A DNA stretch of 64,000 nucleotides from Psychrobacter sp. I-STPA10 (GTDB lineage: Bacteria; Pseudomonadota; Gammaproteobacteria; Pseudomonadales; Moraxellaceae): the NCBI RefSeq assembly GCF_021012795.1, contig NZ_VFYU01000004.1, positions 62,001 to 126,000 of the forward strand. Direction: 5' to 3'. The position numbers and the translations under genes were made by a program. Each line of letters starts with the position of its first letter. Within the stretch, counting starts at the first letter, position 1. Positions 44,954 through 54,168 of the stretch are shown here, piece by piece. A model generated the notes under the pieces. It worked only from the letters and a program-made list of their open reading frames with translations. It did no database searches and was not told where the DNA came from.

Positions 44954-45865
44954 TTAAGCTAACGCTTTATTAAACTGTTGATTAATGGCATCTGCTACTT
45001 CTGAATACTCTATCGGCTCAACAGGGAAAATAGCATTGATTTGTCCTGTACCTGATGAAGCAAACATTGGGGTGACCACATCAACCTTCCCGTGATATTT
45101 ATTCCAGCCCACCAAACCCATTAGCATGGCAGTATCATGCATCATACCTTCGCCATAACATTTCTCAGCATACATAGGTAACATGCCACAAAACTCAGAC
45201 CATTTACCCTCTTCCCAAAGACGAACAACATGCTCATCAACAGAGCCTAAGAATGGATCCCATATTTTATGAAAAAATTCACTGCCACTACCATTGTCAG
45301 CAAAACGATGCGATAAAGAGCCACTGGCAAAAACAGCCACTGTACCATCGTACTTCTCTTCAATTGCTTTGCGAACAGCAAGCCCAAATTTTGCGCTGTC
45401 TTCCAAGGTATGCACCATTAGTAAGCTTGAGATACAAACCACTTTATAATGTTTATCTGCATTCATATAGCGCATGGGCACAAGTGTGCCGTATTCTGGA
45501 CCCAAGCTGGTATCAGAATGGGCGCGCGTATGCACACCCATTTCATTTGCCACCTCGGCTATCAGCTCACCAAGTTCAGGATTACCATCGTAGTCATAAG
45601 GCATGTTTTTAATAAAATGCGGCAGCTCATTACTGGTATAAATACCTTCAAAATGAGGAGCGCAGTTAATGTGATAACCGCCATTCACCAACCAATGAGT
45701 ATCAAAAACAACGATTGTATCCACACCTAGTTCACGGCAGCGGCGATCGATTTCATAATGACCATCAATCGCTGCTTGTCGGCAGCCTTTATTTTCACCC
45801 TCAAGCTCTGATAGATACATAGAGGGTACATGAGTGATTTTGGCAGCAAGTGCTAAGGTTCCCAT
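44954..45865 (-). CDS. hpaD: 3,4-dihydroxyphenylacetate 2,3-dioxygenase
   Basis: Fe(II) extradiol ring cleavage of homoprotocatechuate. The ATG at 45865 gives MGTLALAAKITHVPSMYLSE, the usual HpaD start, one base after the hpaE stop; the frame extends upstream without homology. About 303 residues of the LigB-like type: VDTIVVFDTHWLVNGGYHIN with metal-binding His, FASGSLSHRFADN, YGEGMMHDTAMLMGLVGWN and SSGTGQINAIFP. The enzyme defines the pathway as meta-cleavage of homoprotocatechuate. Confidence 0.94.
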   Translation of the reverse strand: MGTLALAAKITHVPSMYLSELEGENKGCRQAAIDGHYEIDRRCRELGVDTIVVFDTHWLVNGGYHINCAPHFEGIYTSNELPHFIKNMPYDYDGNPELGELIAEVANEMGVHTRAHSDTSLGPEYGTLVPMRYMNADKHYKVVCISSLLMVHTLEDSAKFGLAVRKAIEEKYDGTVAVFASGSLSHRFADNGSGSEFFHKIWDPFLGSVDEHVVRLWEEGKWSEFCGMLPMYAEKCYGEGMMHDTAMLMGLVGWNKYHGKVDVVTPMFASSGTGQINAIFPVEPIEYSEVADAINQQFNKALA

Positions 45866-45866
45866 A

Positions 45867-47321
45867 CTACACCCCCCAACGTGGTATGCGATGGTTGCCA
45901 TAAGAGATAGCAACATTTTTCACTTCACAAAATACTTCATAGCTATAATGATTACCTTCACGACCAACACCTGAGCCTTTTGTACCACCAAAAGGTTGAC
46001 GTAAATCACGCACGTTTTGGCTATTAACAAACGTCATACCTGCATCGATCGCCTTACCAAGACGCAACACGCGTCCTGTATTTTCTGTCCATAAGTATGA
46101 TGACAAGCCATAAGGTGTATCGTTGGCAATCTGTAAAGCTTCTTCTTCGGTTTTAAACGGAATGATACAAGGGACAGGACCAAAAATTTCATCTTGTGCA
46201 ATGCTCATTTTGTTATCAACATCTGCAAATACGGTCGGCTCTACCCAAAATCCACCTTTAAATTTATCAGCTACTTGTGGTGTACCACCACCTAATACCA
46301 AACGAGCACCTTCTTTTTGGCCTGCTTCGATATAGCTGGTGACTTTATTATAGTGGGCTTTGCTAATTAATGGTCCAATAATGGTATTTGGATCTAATGG
46401 ATCGCCGACTATTAATTTAGAGGCACGATCCACATAATCAGCCACAAATTTTTCATAAATGGTATTTTGTACTAAGATACGTGAGCCTGCTGTACAGCGC
46501 TGACCATTATTTGAAAAGATCATAAATATAGCAGCATCTAACGCACGCTCGTAATCTGCATCATCAAAAATGATAAAAGGTGACTTACCACCTAGCTCCA
46601 TAGAATATTTTTTCAGCCCTGCTTGGGTAATGATGTGATTACCTGTCGCTGTAGAACCTGTAAATGAGATGGCTCTCACATCAGGATGAGACACCAAAGG
46701 TTCACCTGCTTGCTGACCATAACCATGCACGATATTAAACACACCGTCAGGTACACCCGCTTCTAGCAGCAATTCGCCCAATCGAGTAACTGTCATAGGA
46801 GACAATTCAGACATTTTCATAACTGCGGTATTACCCAAAGCAAGACATGGACCTGTCTTCCATGTAGCAGTCATAAAAGGTACATTCCAAGGCGAAATCA
46901 ATGCACAAACACCGACTGGTTTTTGTAAAGTATAGTTTAGGTGTCCGGTATCTGAGTCATATGTTTCACCATGCATATGCGATGCAAGCTCTGCAAAATA
47001 GTGAAAATTATGGGCAGAACGTGGTATCAAAGCGTTGAGTGTTTGCCCAATGACCTGACCACAATCATTGGTCTCCATCTCAGCAATTTCTGGCACATGC
47101 TTGGTGATTAGCTCACCCACCTTATGCATGATTTGTGAGCGTTTTTTAACTTCCATCGTTGACCAGTTGGGGAATGCTGCTTTTGCAGCAGCCACAGCCG
47201 CATCTACCTCTTGTTGACCACCACTTGCTACCTCTGCAATGACTTTACCAGTTGCAGGATTGATGGTTTCAAAAACTTCTTTACTCTCAACGTGCTTACC
47301 ATTAATAAGATGCTTAATCAT
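45867..47321 (-). CDS. hpaE: 5-carboxymethyl-2-hydroxymuconate semialdehyde dehydrogenase
   Basis: NAD-dependent oxidation of the ring-cleavage product. The 484 residues belong to the aldehyde dehydrogenase superfamily: SPWNVPFMTATWKTGPCLA, the cofactor glycine motif FTGSTATG, catalytic Glu in MELGGKSPFI and catalytic Cys in NNGQRCTAGS. Position between hpaG and hpaD is as in E. coli. A good AAGG site precedes the ATG. Confidence 0.94.
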   Translation of the reverse strand: MIKHLINGKHVESKEVFETINPATGKVIAEVASGGQQEVDAAVAAAKAAFPNWSTMEVKKRSQIMHKVGELITKHVPEIAEMETNDCGQVIGQTLNALIPRSAHNFHYFAELASHMHGETYDSDTGHLNYTLQKPVGVCALISPWNVPFMTATWKTGPCLALGNTAVMKMSELSPMTVTRLGELLLEAGVPDGVFNIVHGYGQQAGEPLVSHPDVRAISFTGSTATGNHIITQAGLKKYSMELGGKSPFIIFDDADYERALDAAIFMIFSNNGQRCTAGSRILVQNTIYEKFVADYVDRASKLIVGDPLDPNTIIGPLISKAHYNKVTSYIEAGQKEGARLVLGGGTPQVADKFKGGFWVEPTVFADVDNKMSIAQDEIFGPVPCIIPFKTEEEALQIANDTPYGLSSYLWTENTGRVLRLGKAIDAGMTFVNSQNVRDLRQPFGGTKGSGVGREGNHYSYEVFCEVKNVAISYGNHRIPRWGV

Positions 47322-47480
47322 GATTTTTGCCTTGTTTTATATGTTTATAAATATATGTACGGTGTATGGATAAGTAAGCCACTAAAATAAATTTAATGAA
47401 GCAATTTTATATTGTTTTCATATTGTCCATATCGTTAAATTCACCTCATCAAACAAATATCTTTGGGCTTACTTTGCTAT

Positions 47481-48947
47481 TTAATTAAAGTAGGTTTCGT
47501 CATCAACGATCGTATTGCGTAATACGCCCAATCCTTCAATTTCTGTTTCAATCACATCGCCATATTTTACATCAGCCAACCCTTCAGGCGTGCCTGTCAA
47601 AATGACGTCACCAGGATTTAGTGTCATGATGGATGACAAATACTCAATTAAATGGTACACACTAAAAATCATATCAGCAGTTGTACCTTCTTGTTTTACT
47701 TCACCATTGATGCGAGTAACCAATTTTAGTTGCATAGGATCAGCAATCTGATCTGCTCGAGTTAACCATGGTCCTATGGGTGTGCAGTGATCACGGTTTT
47801 TAACACGAAGATTGGGGCGATAGTAGTTTTCAAGATAATCACGAATCGCATAATCGTTGGCAACGGTATAACCTAAAATATAGTCTTTGGCTTCATCAGC
47901 ACTGACATTGCGTGCAGTCTTGCCAACCACCACTGCCAGTTCGCATTCATAATGCATATAATCAACATTTGCAGGACGGCGAGTTTGGGCATTATGACCA
48001 ACAAGCGTATTTTTACCTTTTAAAAATACCAAAGGTTTTTCTGGCGCATTAAATGCCAATTCTTTAGCATGGTCAGCATAATTAAGACCTAAAGCAAAGA
48101 CACTACCAATCTCAACTGGTGGTAACCACTGTACATCAGATTCAGCCAAGATTTGACCAGCATCCGTTTTTACTTGACCGTCATCAGTTTGGGTAACTGC
48201 TGTCACGACACCATCAATTAATACCCGCCCTACTCGCGGTGCATCAACTTTTGTTTCAGTAGCAGCGATACCAGAGTCTGTCACTTGTGCAGCAGAATCT
48301 ACGGTAAAGTTAACACTACCTAAATCATCTACAGTGACTTGCACACGATCACCGGCCTTCGCTTGTGGTGCTTGATATTCAACACCAAGCAGCAGCACAT
48401 CACCTTCATTTAAGGTCATAAACTCGGTCACATCGACCAATAATTGGGCAGCATCACGCTTAAGTTCAGATAAATGACGGGTATTAACCTCCTCATCATT
48501 AATCAATGTTGTTAAAGTTAGGGTTTCAAGTTTTGGAGTGGCATAGATCTCACTAAAAACAAGTGAGCCATCAAAACATTTTTCACGGATTGCAGGGCGA
48601 TAATAACTATCATGTGGCAAGCTTAAATCAGCAGCAACAACAACACCGCTGACATGTTCAAGTGCATTATCGACGGTTAAACGACTTGCAGTTTTGCCCA
48701 TCACCAAACCAATGGTTGCGGCAACTTCTGCTGCTTTAGCATCCGCGGGCAGATGCACAACACCGTTATTACCCTCATTACCACTGTTATTTAGGGTATT
48801 AAAAGGTTTGATATATAGTACAGGTGCTTTAGCAGGGCTCTTATAAGGAGGCTGACCAAGCTCAGATTCTAAAGCAGCCAATGTTTTGTTATCATTTAAG
48901 ATAACGCCATAGATCGTATTAGTTAGGTTGTTTATTGTCATAGCCAT
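47481..48947 (-). CDS. hpaG: Bifunctional HpaG decarboxylase/isomerase
   Basis: Decarboxylates 5-oxo-pent-3-ene-1,2,5-tricarboxylate and isomerises the product. The ATG at 48947 has AAAGGA six bases before it; the frame is open a further 51 bases but lacks such a site. 488 residues consist of two fused FAH-family halves: the N-terminal with VDNALEHVSGVVVAADLSLP, the C-terminal with FALGLNYADHAKEL, YECELAVVVGKTARNVS and GTPEGLADVKYGD. The halves are joined by an Asp/Thr/Gln-rich linker (residues about 190-270) longer than usual. First gene of hpaGEDFHI. Confidence 0.92.
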   Translation of the reverse strand: MAMTINNLTNTIYGVILNDNKTLAALESELGQPPYKSPAKAPVLYIKPFNTLNNSGNEGNNGVVHLPADAKAAEVAATIGLVMGKTASRLTVDNALEHVSGVVVAADLSLPHDSYYRPAIREKCFDGSLVFSEIYATPKLETLTLTTLINDEEVNTRHLSELKRDAAQLLVDVTEFMTLNEGDVLLLGVEYQAPQAKAGDRVQVTVDDLGSVNFTVDSAAQVTDSGIAATETKVDAPRVGRVLIDGVVTAVTQTDDGQVKTDAGQILAESDVQWLPPVEIGSVFALGLNYADHAKELAFNAPEKPLVFLKGKNTLVGHNAQTRRPANVDYMHYECELAVVVGKTARNVSADEAKDYILGYTVANDYAIRDYLENYYRPNLRVKNRDHCTPIGPWLTRADQIADPMQLKLVTRINGEVKQEGTTADMIFSVYHLIEYLSSIMTLNPGDVILTGTPEGLADVKYGDVIETEIEGLGVLRNTIVDDETYFN

Positions 48948-49227
48948 CCGAATTCCTTTCGAGGAGTTATTAAGATTTATCAAATACTCTATAGTCAATT
49001 AGTCGTAAAAGACTATATAGATAAGGGTTCATTACTGTGTCTGTTTTGCTAACTAGGCAGCGATGTTATTTTAACTCGTATGTAGTATATCTTCTCTTGC
49101 TAATTTGCTCACCACCTAGTTTGTCAATCACCTAGGTCATTCAAAGGATAAACCTTCTAGATAGTTAGCGATGATGAGCAATATGTATTTAGTATTGTTG
49201 CACTGATTAAAAATATCATCAATAAAA

Positions 49228-49243
49228 TACTAATATATTAGTA
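49228..49243. promoter_or_regulatory. Candidate HpaR operator upstream of hpaG
   Basis: TACTAATATATTAGTA is a perfect 16-base palindrome, about 280 bases before the hpaG start, inside the 347-base gap (48948-49294) after the FAD oxidoreductase gene. The rest of that gap shows no gene. Confidence 0.6.
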
Positions 49244-49294
49244 ATTAAGAGTCAAATATTTAATAGTCTCATCATTAAACTTATAATCTTTAGC

Positions 49295-50608
49295 TTACAA
49301 TCTTTCAAAACAATAAGGTGTGGGGTCAATCAATGGCGTCGTACCCATCACCAAATCTGCTGCTAATTGACCAGCCGCTGGTGATGTACCAAATCCATGT
49401 CCACTAAATCCAATCGCAACCGTTAGTCCTGGTACTTTAGTGATATTGGCTATCACAGGGTTAGAGTCAGGGGTTACATCAATCACACCGCCCCACTCAT
49501 TTTCAATTTCGGCATCCTTAAATTCAGGCCAAGCTGCTTTTAGGTTGTTTAGTGCATCTTGGTTAAAACTTTGATTTGGAGAGGGATCAAGTGTGCGTAC
49601 TTTTTCAAATGGAGTTATCTGCTCTTTTGTCCAGCGACGACCAAGCTTCCAATCTTCTAAAAATACACTATTTAAGCGTATGTGCATGACATCTTTGCCA
49701 TGCTTTAACGCACCTAAAAACTGTGTGCCTATTTTTAGATGGTCAATGGTTAGTGGTGCATCAAGCGCACCACGTTGCATCATGATAAAACCACCATCTA
49801 TATGCTTACGGAATGAAAAGTTGGGTGCACCAACTGCTGTATTTATTGATATCTGTGGTAAAGGATTGGTCTTAAAAACGGATAAATACAAGGGTAGCGT
49901 TGGAAATGAAATACCCATATTACCTAAAAACCGTCGTGACCAAGCACCTGCTGCAAGTAGAACATTATCACATTGGATTTCGCCATGCTCTGTCACCACA
50001 CCAGAGACTCGACCTGCTGTGGTAGATAGGGTACGTACTGCACAGTTTTCGATTAATATCGCCCCTTTTTTTTGTGCTGCATTGGCAATGGCACTGGCGG
50101 CCAATTGCGGCTCAGCATATCCATCCGAGGGGGTATATAAAGCCCCTTTCCACTCACCCACACCATTTGGTAACAGCTCATCAATTTGGGCAGGGGTCAG
50201 CAGTTTTGATCCAAGCTCTAAAGACTCAACTGCATCTAACCAGCCTTTATAAGCGGCTATATCATTGTCAGTCTTACCCAAGAACATAATGCCCGCTTGA
50301 CGATAGCCAACCTCACTGCCAACACGCTCGTTCATCTTAGCCCATAATTTATCAGACTCGACTGCAAGTGGCACATCGTCTGGCGCACGATTGGTCTTGC
50401 GTATCCAGCCTAAGTTGCGTGAAGACTGTTCACCAACGAAGCGACCTTTTTCAAGTACCACCACAGGCACATCACGTTCGGCTAAAGTTAATGCAGCAGT
50501 TAAACCAACTATGCCACCACCGATAATCACCACCGTTGTTTTTTTGGGTAAATCTGCGGCATCTTTGATTTGTATTGCTTCAACTGGTTTGGTTTTTGGT
50601 GCGGTCAT
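49295..50608 (-). CDS. FAD-dependent amine/amino acid oxidoreductase (DAO family)
   Basis: 437 residues of the glycine oxidase/D-amino acid dehydrogenase superfamily. The N-terminal dinucleotide motif VVIIGGGIVGLTAALTLAE, then VVVLEKGRFVGEQSSRNLGW, mid-chain VLLAAGAWSRRFLGNMG, and C-terminal GLTVAIGFSGHGFGTSPAAG are FAD-contact regions. In context it most likely oxidises the imported amine to an imine and then the aldehyde; the substrate is not readable from sequence. There is no transmembrane segment, so it is probably cytosolic and passes electrons to oxygen or a carrier. AAAGGA precedes the ATG; 32 bases separate it from the Rid gene upstream. Confidence 0.8.
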   Translation of the reverse strand: MTAPKTKPVEAIQIKDAADLPKKTTVVIIGGGIVGLTAALTLAERDVPVVVLEKGRFVGEQSSRNLGWIRKTNRAPDDVPLAVESDKLWAKMNERVGSEVGYRQAGIMFLGKTDNDIAAYKGWLDAVESLELGSKLLTPAQIDELLPNGVGEWKGALYTPSDGYAEPQLAASAIANAAQKKGAILIENCAVRTLSTTAGRVSGVVTEHGEIQCDNVLLAAGAWSRRFLGNMGISFPTLPLYLSVFKTNPLPQISINTAVGAPNFSFRKHIDGGFIMMQRGALDAPLTIDHLKIGTQFLGALKHGKDVMHIRLNSVFLEDWKLGRRWTKEQITPFEKVRTLDPSPNQSFNQDALNNLKAAWPEFKDAEIENEWGGVIDVTPDSNPVIANITKVPGLTVAIGFSGHGFGTSPAAGQLAADLVMGTTPLIDPTPYCFERL

Positions 50609-50640
50609 GGACTTTATCCTTTATACAAAACAAATTCGAA

Positions 50641-51057
50641 TTAAATATTCATGTATTCAATATCCGCTTTTGATGCCCCTTTGTAAGCGGTGACCTCTAT
50701 CTCAACTTTATATTCTTTAGAGCCTAAAGGGGGAGATGTAACGGTAGTGGTTGGATCAACCCCACGAAGTTTTTCACCGATGATGCCCATAACAGTATGC
50801 GTATCTTCTGGATTTTGAATAAATACTCGTGACATCACAACGTCTTGTAAGCTTGAACCCACCGCAACCAATGCTCGTTCTATATTGGCAAAAACCTGTA
50901 GTGTTTGTTCCTCTATGTCTTCTGGAATAAGTTTGCTGTCTGGATTACGTCCAGCAGTGTTAGAGACAAATATCCAGTTATCGACCACAACGGCACGTGA
51001 GTAACTCGCATGTTCTTCTAGTTTTGAGCCTGTTTTAACTTTGATGATTTTTGTCAT
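50641..51057 (-). CDS. Rid (YjgF/YER057c/UK114) family protein
   Basis: The ATG at 51057, with GAGGA seven bases upstream, gives 138 residues of one Rid domain: IFVSNTAGRNPDSKLIPEDI, TLQVFANIERALVAVGSSLQDVV, RVFIQNPEDTHTVMGI and KVEIEVTAYKG. RidA deaminates reactive enamine/imine intermediates; a role beside an amine-oxidising flavoenzyme would fit. However, the arginine that binds the substrate carboxylate in RidA (position 105 in E. coli) aligns here with Thr, so this belongs to another Rid subgroup and its reaction is uncertain. Confidence 0.82.
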   Translation of the reverse strand: MTKIIKVKTGSKLEEHASYSRAVVVDNWIFVSNTAGRNPDSKLIPEDIEEQTLQVFANIERALVAVGSSLQDVVMSRVFIQNPEDTHTVMGIIGEKLRGVDPTTTVTSPPLGSKEYKVEIEVTAYKGASKADIEYMNI

Positions 51058-51232
51058 TGCAACATCCTCACTTATGTTTGATTTCATTGATATATGAATA
51101 TATAAATAGCTAATATTATGAATAGCTTAGTCATATCATTACTACTAGATTATAGCTATCTGATAAATCAGCTGTATATTAAAAACTACATTAAAAATAG
51201 GTAATTTGTACCTAATAAATCCTACGTTCTTT

Positions 51233-51260
51233 AAAAGGCTAGTTTCTAAACTAGCCTTTT
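51233..51260 (-). terminator. Terminator after the ornithine-cyclodeaminase-family gene
   Basis: AAAAGGCTAGTTT and AAACTAGCCTTTT form a perfect stem with a two-base centre. It separates the gene at 51315 from the Rid gene, so the latter needs its own promoter. Confidence 0.75.
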
Positions 51261-51314
51261 ATGTTCTATTCTTAACGCTTATCAATCCAAATACGATTAT
51301 TGCAAATATGGTTG

Positions 51315-52475
51315 TTAGCGTAACACGGGTGTTTCCCAAAGGTTTAAAGAAACGCCAATGCCTTTTTCGATGGCATTACGATAAACAATAGTTGCCCATG
51401 CCACATCTTCTACTGGCATACCACCAACTGACATAATGATAATCTCTTCATCATTTTGACGACCTGGAGTTGCACCAGCAGTAATATAAGAGAGATCTTC
51501 AAGCTCTTCTTGCTTCATGATACCTTGCTCAATCATGTCCATAAATTTCACACCAATAATCGGCACATAATTATGGGCTGGGCGTGGCAATTCAGAGAAC
51601 CATGCTTGATATAAACCAGTATTATCTAAAACTTTACGCACATCAGACTTTTGCATGTCTTCATCAATATTACAGTAAGCTGGCATGGCTAAAAATGCAC
51701 CCGGTTTTACCCATTCACGCTTCACCATTGGATACGTTTCTGGATTTCCTGGTGCACCTGATGAACAGTAGGTGACGATATCTGAGTCACGTACCACCTC
51801 TTCAATGCTATTCACCACTTCGATATTGGTCACTTGTGGATATTCTTCTTTTAGCCATTCGATAAATGAATTCAGGCTTTTTTCACCACGTCCTTTAATT
51901 TTTACTGTATCAATATCAGGGCATACTGCAATAAAGGCACTTAATGAGGTTTTTGCCATGACACCAGGACCCATAATACCCACTACTTTGGAGTCTTTAC
52001 GAGCAAGATGACGTGCGCCAACGCCTGGAATAGCGCCTGTGCGATAGGCTGATAATAAATTTGCAGACATAAAGGCTAATGGCGCACCAGTATCTTTATC
52101 ATTTAAGATAAAAGTTAGGATTGAACGTGGCAAGCCTTTTTGACGGTTGTCGATATTTGAGCCATACCATTTCATACCTGCTGTTTGAAATCTACCACCA
52201 AGATAAGCTGGCATTGCCATAAAACGGCGGTCTTCGGCATTGTGAGGCATACCTTCAAATTCTGGATTATCCGGGAAGGTCATCATTGCCCCATGTGAAT
52301 CATTGTTTGCCCCTGCCATACGATAGTCACCTTTATATAGCAAAGTAAACATCTCTTCCATGGCATCGACACATTTAGGCATGTCTGTCACACCTGCCTT
52401 GATCATATCTTGTTCTGATAGATAGATAAAATCGATTTTGGTATCTGGGGTAGTATCTGGATTGGTATTTGACAT
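51315..52475 (-). CDS. Ornithine cyclodeaminase/mu-crystallin family protein
   Basis: The 386-residue protein has a Rossmann fold of the OCD/mu-crystallin family: ANLLSAYRTGAIPGVGARHLAR, VGIMGPGVMAKTSLSAF (nucleotide-binding glycines), VKIKGRGEKSL and SDIVTYCSSG. It is longer than ornithine cyclodeaminase (about 350). As I recall, similar proteins near FAD oxidoreductases have been annotated as an amine oxidase subunit; that would fit here but is unproven. AAAGGA precedes the ATG, and a perfect stem-loop sits directly before it. Confidence 0.75.
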   Translation of the reverse strand: MSNTNPDTTPDTKIDFIYLSEQDMIKAGVTDMPKCVDAMEEMFTLLYKGDYRMAGANNDSHGAMMTFPDNPEFEGMPHNAEDRRFMAMPAYLGGRFQTAGMKWYGSNIDNRQKGLPRSILTFILNDKDTGAPLAFMSANLLSAYRTGAIPGVGARHLARKDSKVVGIMGPGVMAKTSLSAFIAVCPDIDTVKIKGRGEKSLNSFIEWLKEEYPQVTNIEVVNSIEEVVRDSDIVTYCSSGAPGNPETYPMVKREWVKPGAFLAMPAYCNIDEDMQKSDVRKVLDNTGLYQAWFSELPRPAHNYVPIIGVKFMDMIEQGIMKQEELEDLSYITAGATPGRQNDEEIIIMSVGGMPVEDVAWATIVYRNAIEKGIGVSLNLWETPVLR

Positions 52476-52497
52476 TTTTTTTATTCCTTTTAGTGAG

Positions 52498-52529
52498 TTA
52501 CCTCACCTTTTTTTAGAAAGGTGAGGTAA
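52498..52529. promoter_or_regulatory. Perfect 13-bp stem-loop before the OCD-family gene
   Basis: TTACCTCACCTTT and AAAGGTGAGGTAA pair around a six-base loop. There is no U-tract, and it lies 23 bases before the start codon, so an mRNA-stabilising or translational role is as likely as termination of the aldehyde dehydrogenase transcript. Confidence 0.6.
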
Positions 52530-52638
52530 GTATAGATTAAGTATTTATTAATATTTATTGAGTATTTTTCAAACTAACATTTGTAAAAAAATACTGTTTT
52601 TTATTTTTAGTAAAACTTAGCTCGTTTTATAAGTTAGT

Positions 52639-54060
52639 TTATTTTTGATGAATATGAACAGTTTGAATTGAAGTAAATTCTTTAAGCCCAACTTCACCAA
52701 ACTCTGACCCAAAGCCAGATTGCTTAATACCACCAAACGGTGCGTTAGGCTGAATTGCACCATGGTGATTCACCCATGCACTACCACACTCTAGTCGCTG
52801 TGCAAGCTGAGTTGCTTTTTCGATATCTGTTGACCACACTGATCCACCTAAACCAAATTCACTGCTATTTGCACGCTCTAAAACCTCTTCCACATCGCTA
52901 AATTTGATGATTGGTAAGATAGGACCAAACTGCTCTTCATCTACCAAACGAACCCCATCACTAATATTATTAACTAAGGTGATGGGATAAAAGTAACCAC
53001 TATCATCAACAACTTCACCACCGCACAAGAAGTTAGCACCGTTTGCTTTAGCATCTTCAGCCAGCTCTTTTACCAGGTTAAACTGGCTTTCATTTTGTAA
53101 GGGTCCAAAATCGCTGTCAGCATCCATACCATTGCCAGTTTTGACAGAATTGGCAAGTTTCACTAGCTCATCGCATAATTTGTCATGTACTGATTCATGC
53201 ACATATAGACGTTTAAGCGCCGCACAAGTTTGACCATTGTTAATAAATGCGGTAGCAAATATCTTTGGTGCAATCGCTTCAATATCAGCATCTGCTAGTA
53301 CGATACCAGCATCATTACCACCTAACTCTAACGTCAAACGCTTTAAGTTTGTGCTGGCACTTTTCATTACTGATTTACCAGTCGGTGTTGATCCTGTAAA
53401 TACAATTTTATCAATACCTTGATGCAGCGACATGGCAGAGCCGATTTTGCTCTCACTTGAGAGAACATTGAGTACACCAGCAGGGAAAATATCTTTTGCA
53501 ATTTGTGCAAGTTTTAACACAGTGAGCGGTGTCATACCTGATGGCTTTAATACCACAGTATTACCCGTTAATAAGGCAGGGATAATATGCCAAATACTGA
53601 TCATGAGCGGATAGTTCCACGGCGTAATTGACCCTACAACGCCAAGGGGTTTATGGTGCATTTCAATGCGTAAGTTCTCATCTTCTTGTAGTACTTTTTT
53701 ACTCAGCTCATATTCTGCTGTGCCCCGAATCCAAGCCAGTGTACCACCAAACTCAAACCCTGCTCCCATATCAAAAAAACCTTTTAGCGGTTTTCCTTGC
53801 TCTGTGGTTAGGGTTTCGATAAGATCGTCTGCATTTGCCTCTATAGCATCAGCAAGCTGTAAAATCTTCGCTCGACGCTCTTCATGAGTTAATGCTGCCC
53901 ACTGTGGAAAAGCCTTTCTAGCAGCAGCAACTGCTTCATCAAGCTGCTCCACACTCGCTTGTGGTGCTTGAGTAATAACAGATTTGGTAGCGGGGTTAAT
54001 CACATCAAAAGTACTAACACCATCGACAGATTGCCCATTGATTAACATTTGATAAGCCAT
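52639..54060 (-). CDS. Aldehyde dehydrogenase family protein
   Basis: 473 residues with the full set of NAD(P)-aldehyde dehydrogenase motifs: GSITPWNYPLMISIWHIIPAL, FTGSTPTGKSVM, the catalytic Glu in LELGGNDAGIVLADAD and the catalytic Cys in NNGQTCAALKRLYVH. It is the first gene of the amine module and most plausibly oxidises (hydroxy)phenylacetaldehyde to the acid that enters the hpa pathway; the substrate is inferred from context. AAGGAAG precedes the ATG. A weaker copy of the candidate HpaR palindrome lies about 110 bases upstream. Confidence 0.88.
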   Translation of the reverse strand: MAYQMLINGQSVDGVSTFDVINPATKSVITQAPQASVEQLDEAVAAARKAFPQWAALTHEERRAKILQLADAIEANADDLIETLTTEQGKPLKGFFDMGAGFEFGGTLAWIRGTAEYELSKKVLQEDENLRIEMHHKPLGVVGSITPWNYPLMISIWHIIPALLTGNTVVLKPSGMTPLTVLKLAQIAKDIFPAGVLNVLSSESKIGSAMSLHQGIDKIVFTGSTPTGKSVMKSASTNLKRLTLELGGNDAGIVLADADIEAIAPKIFATAFINNGQTCAALKRLYVHESVHDKLCDELVKLANSVKTGNGMDADSDFGPLQNESQFNLVKELAEDAKANGANFLCGGEVVDDSGYFYPITLVNNISDGVRLVDEEQFGPILPIIKFSDVEEVLERANSSEFGLGGSVWSTDIEKATQLAQRLECGSAWVNHHGAIQPNAPFGGIKQSGFGSEFGEVGLKEFTSIQTVHIHQK

Positions 54061-54168
54061 TTTTCACTTCCTTGTAGTGATGAATGTGATGACATTGAGT
54101 CTGATTGTTGAAAAGTTAGATATTACCTAGATGGCAATTTTATAATTCTGTTTATATCTCAATAATAT

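Noticed and set aside
49593..50289. Long plus-strand frames opposite the FAD oxidoreductase
   Set aside because: The minus-strand gene has clear FAD motifs and a ribosome-binding site; the opposite frames have none.
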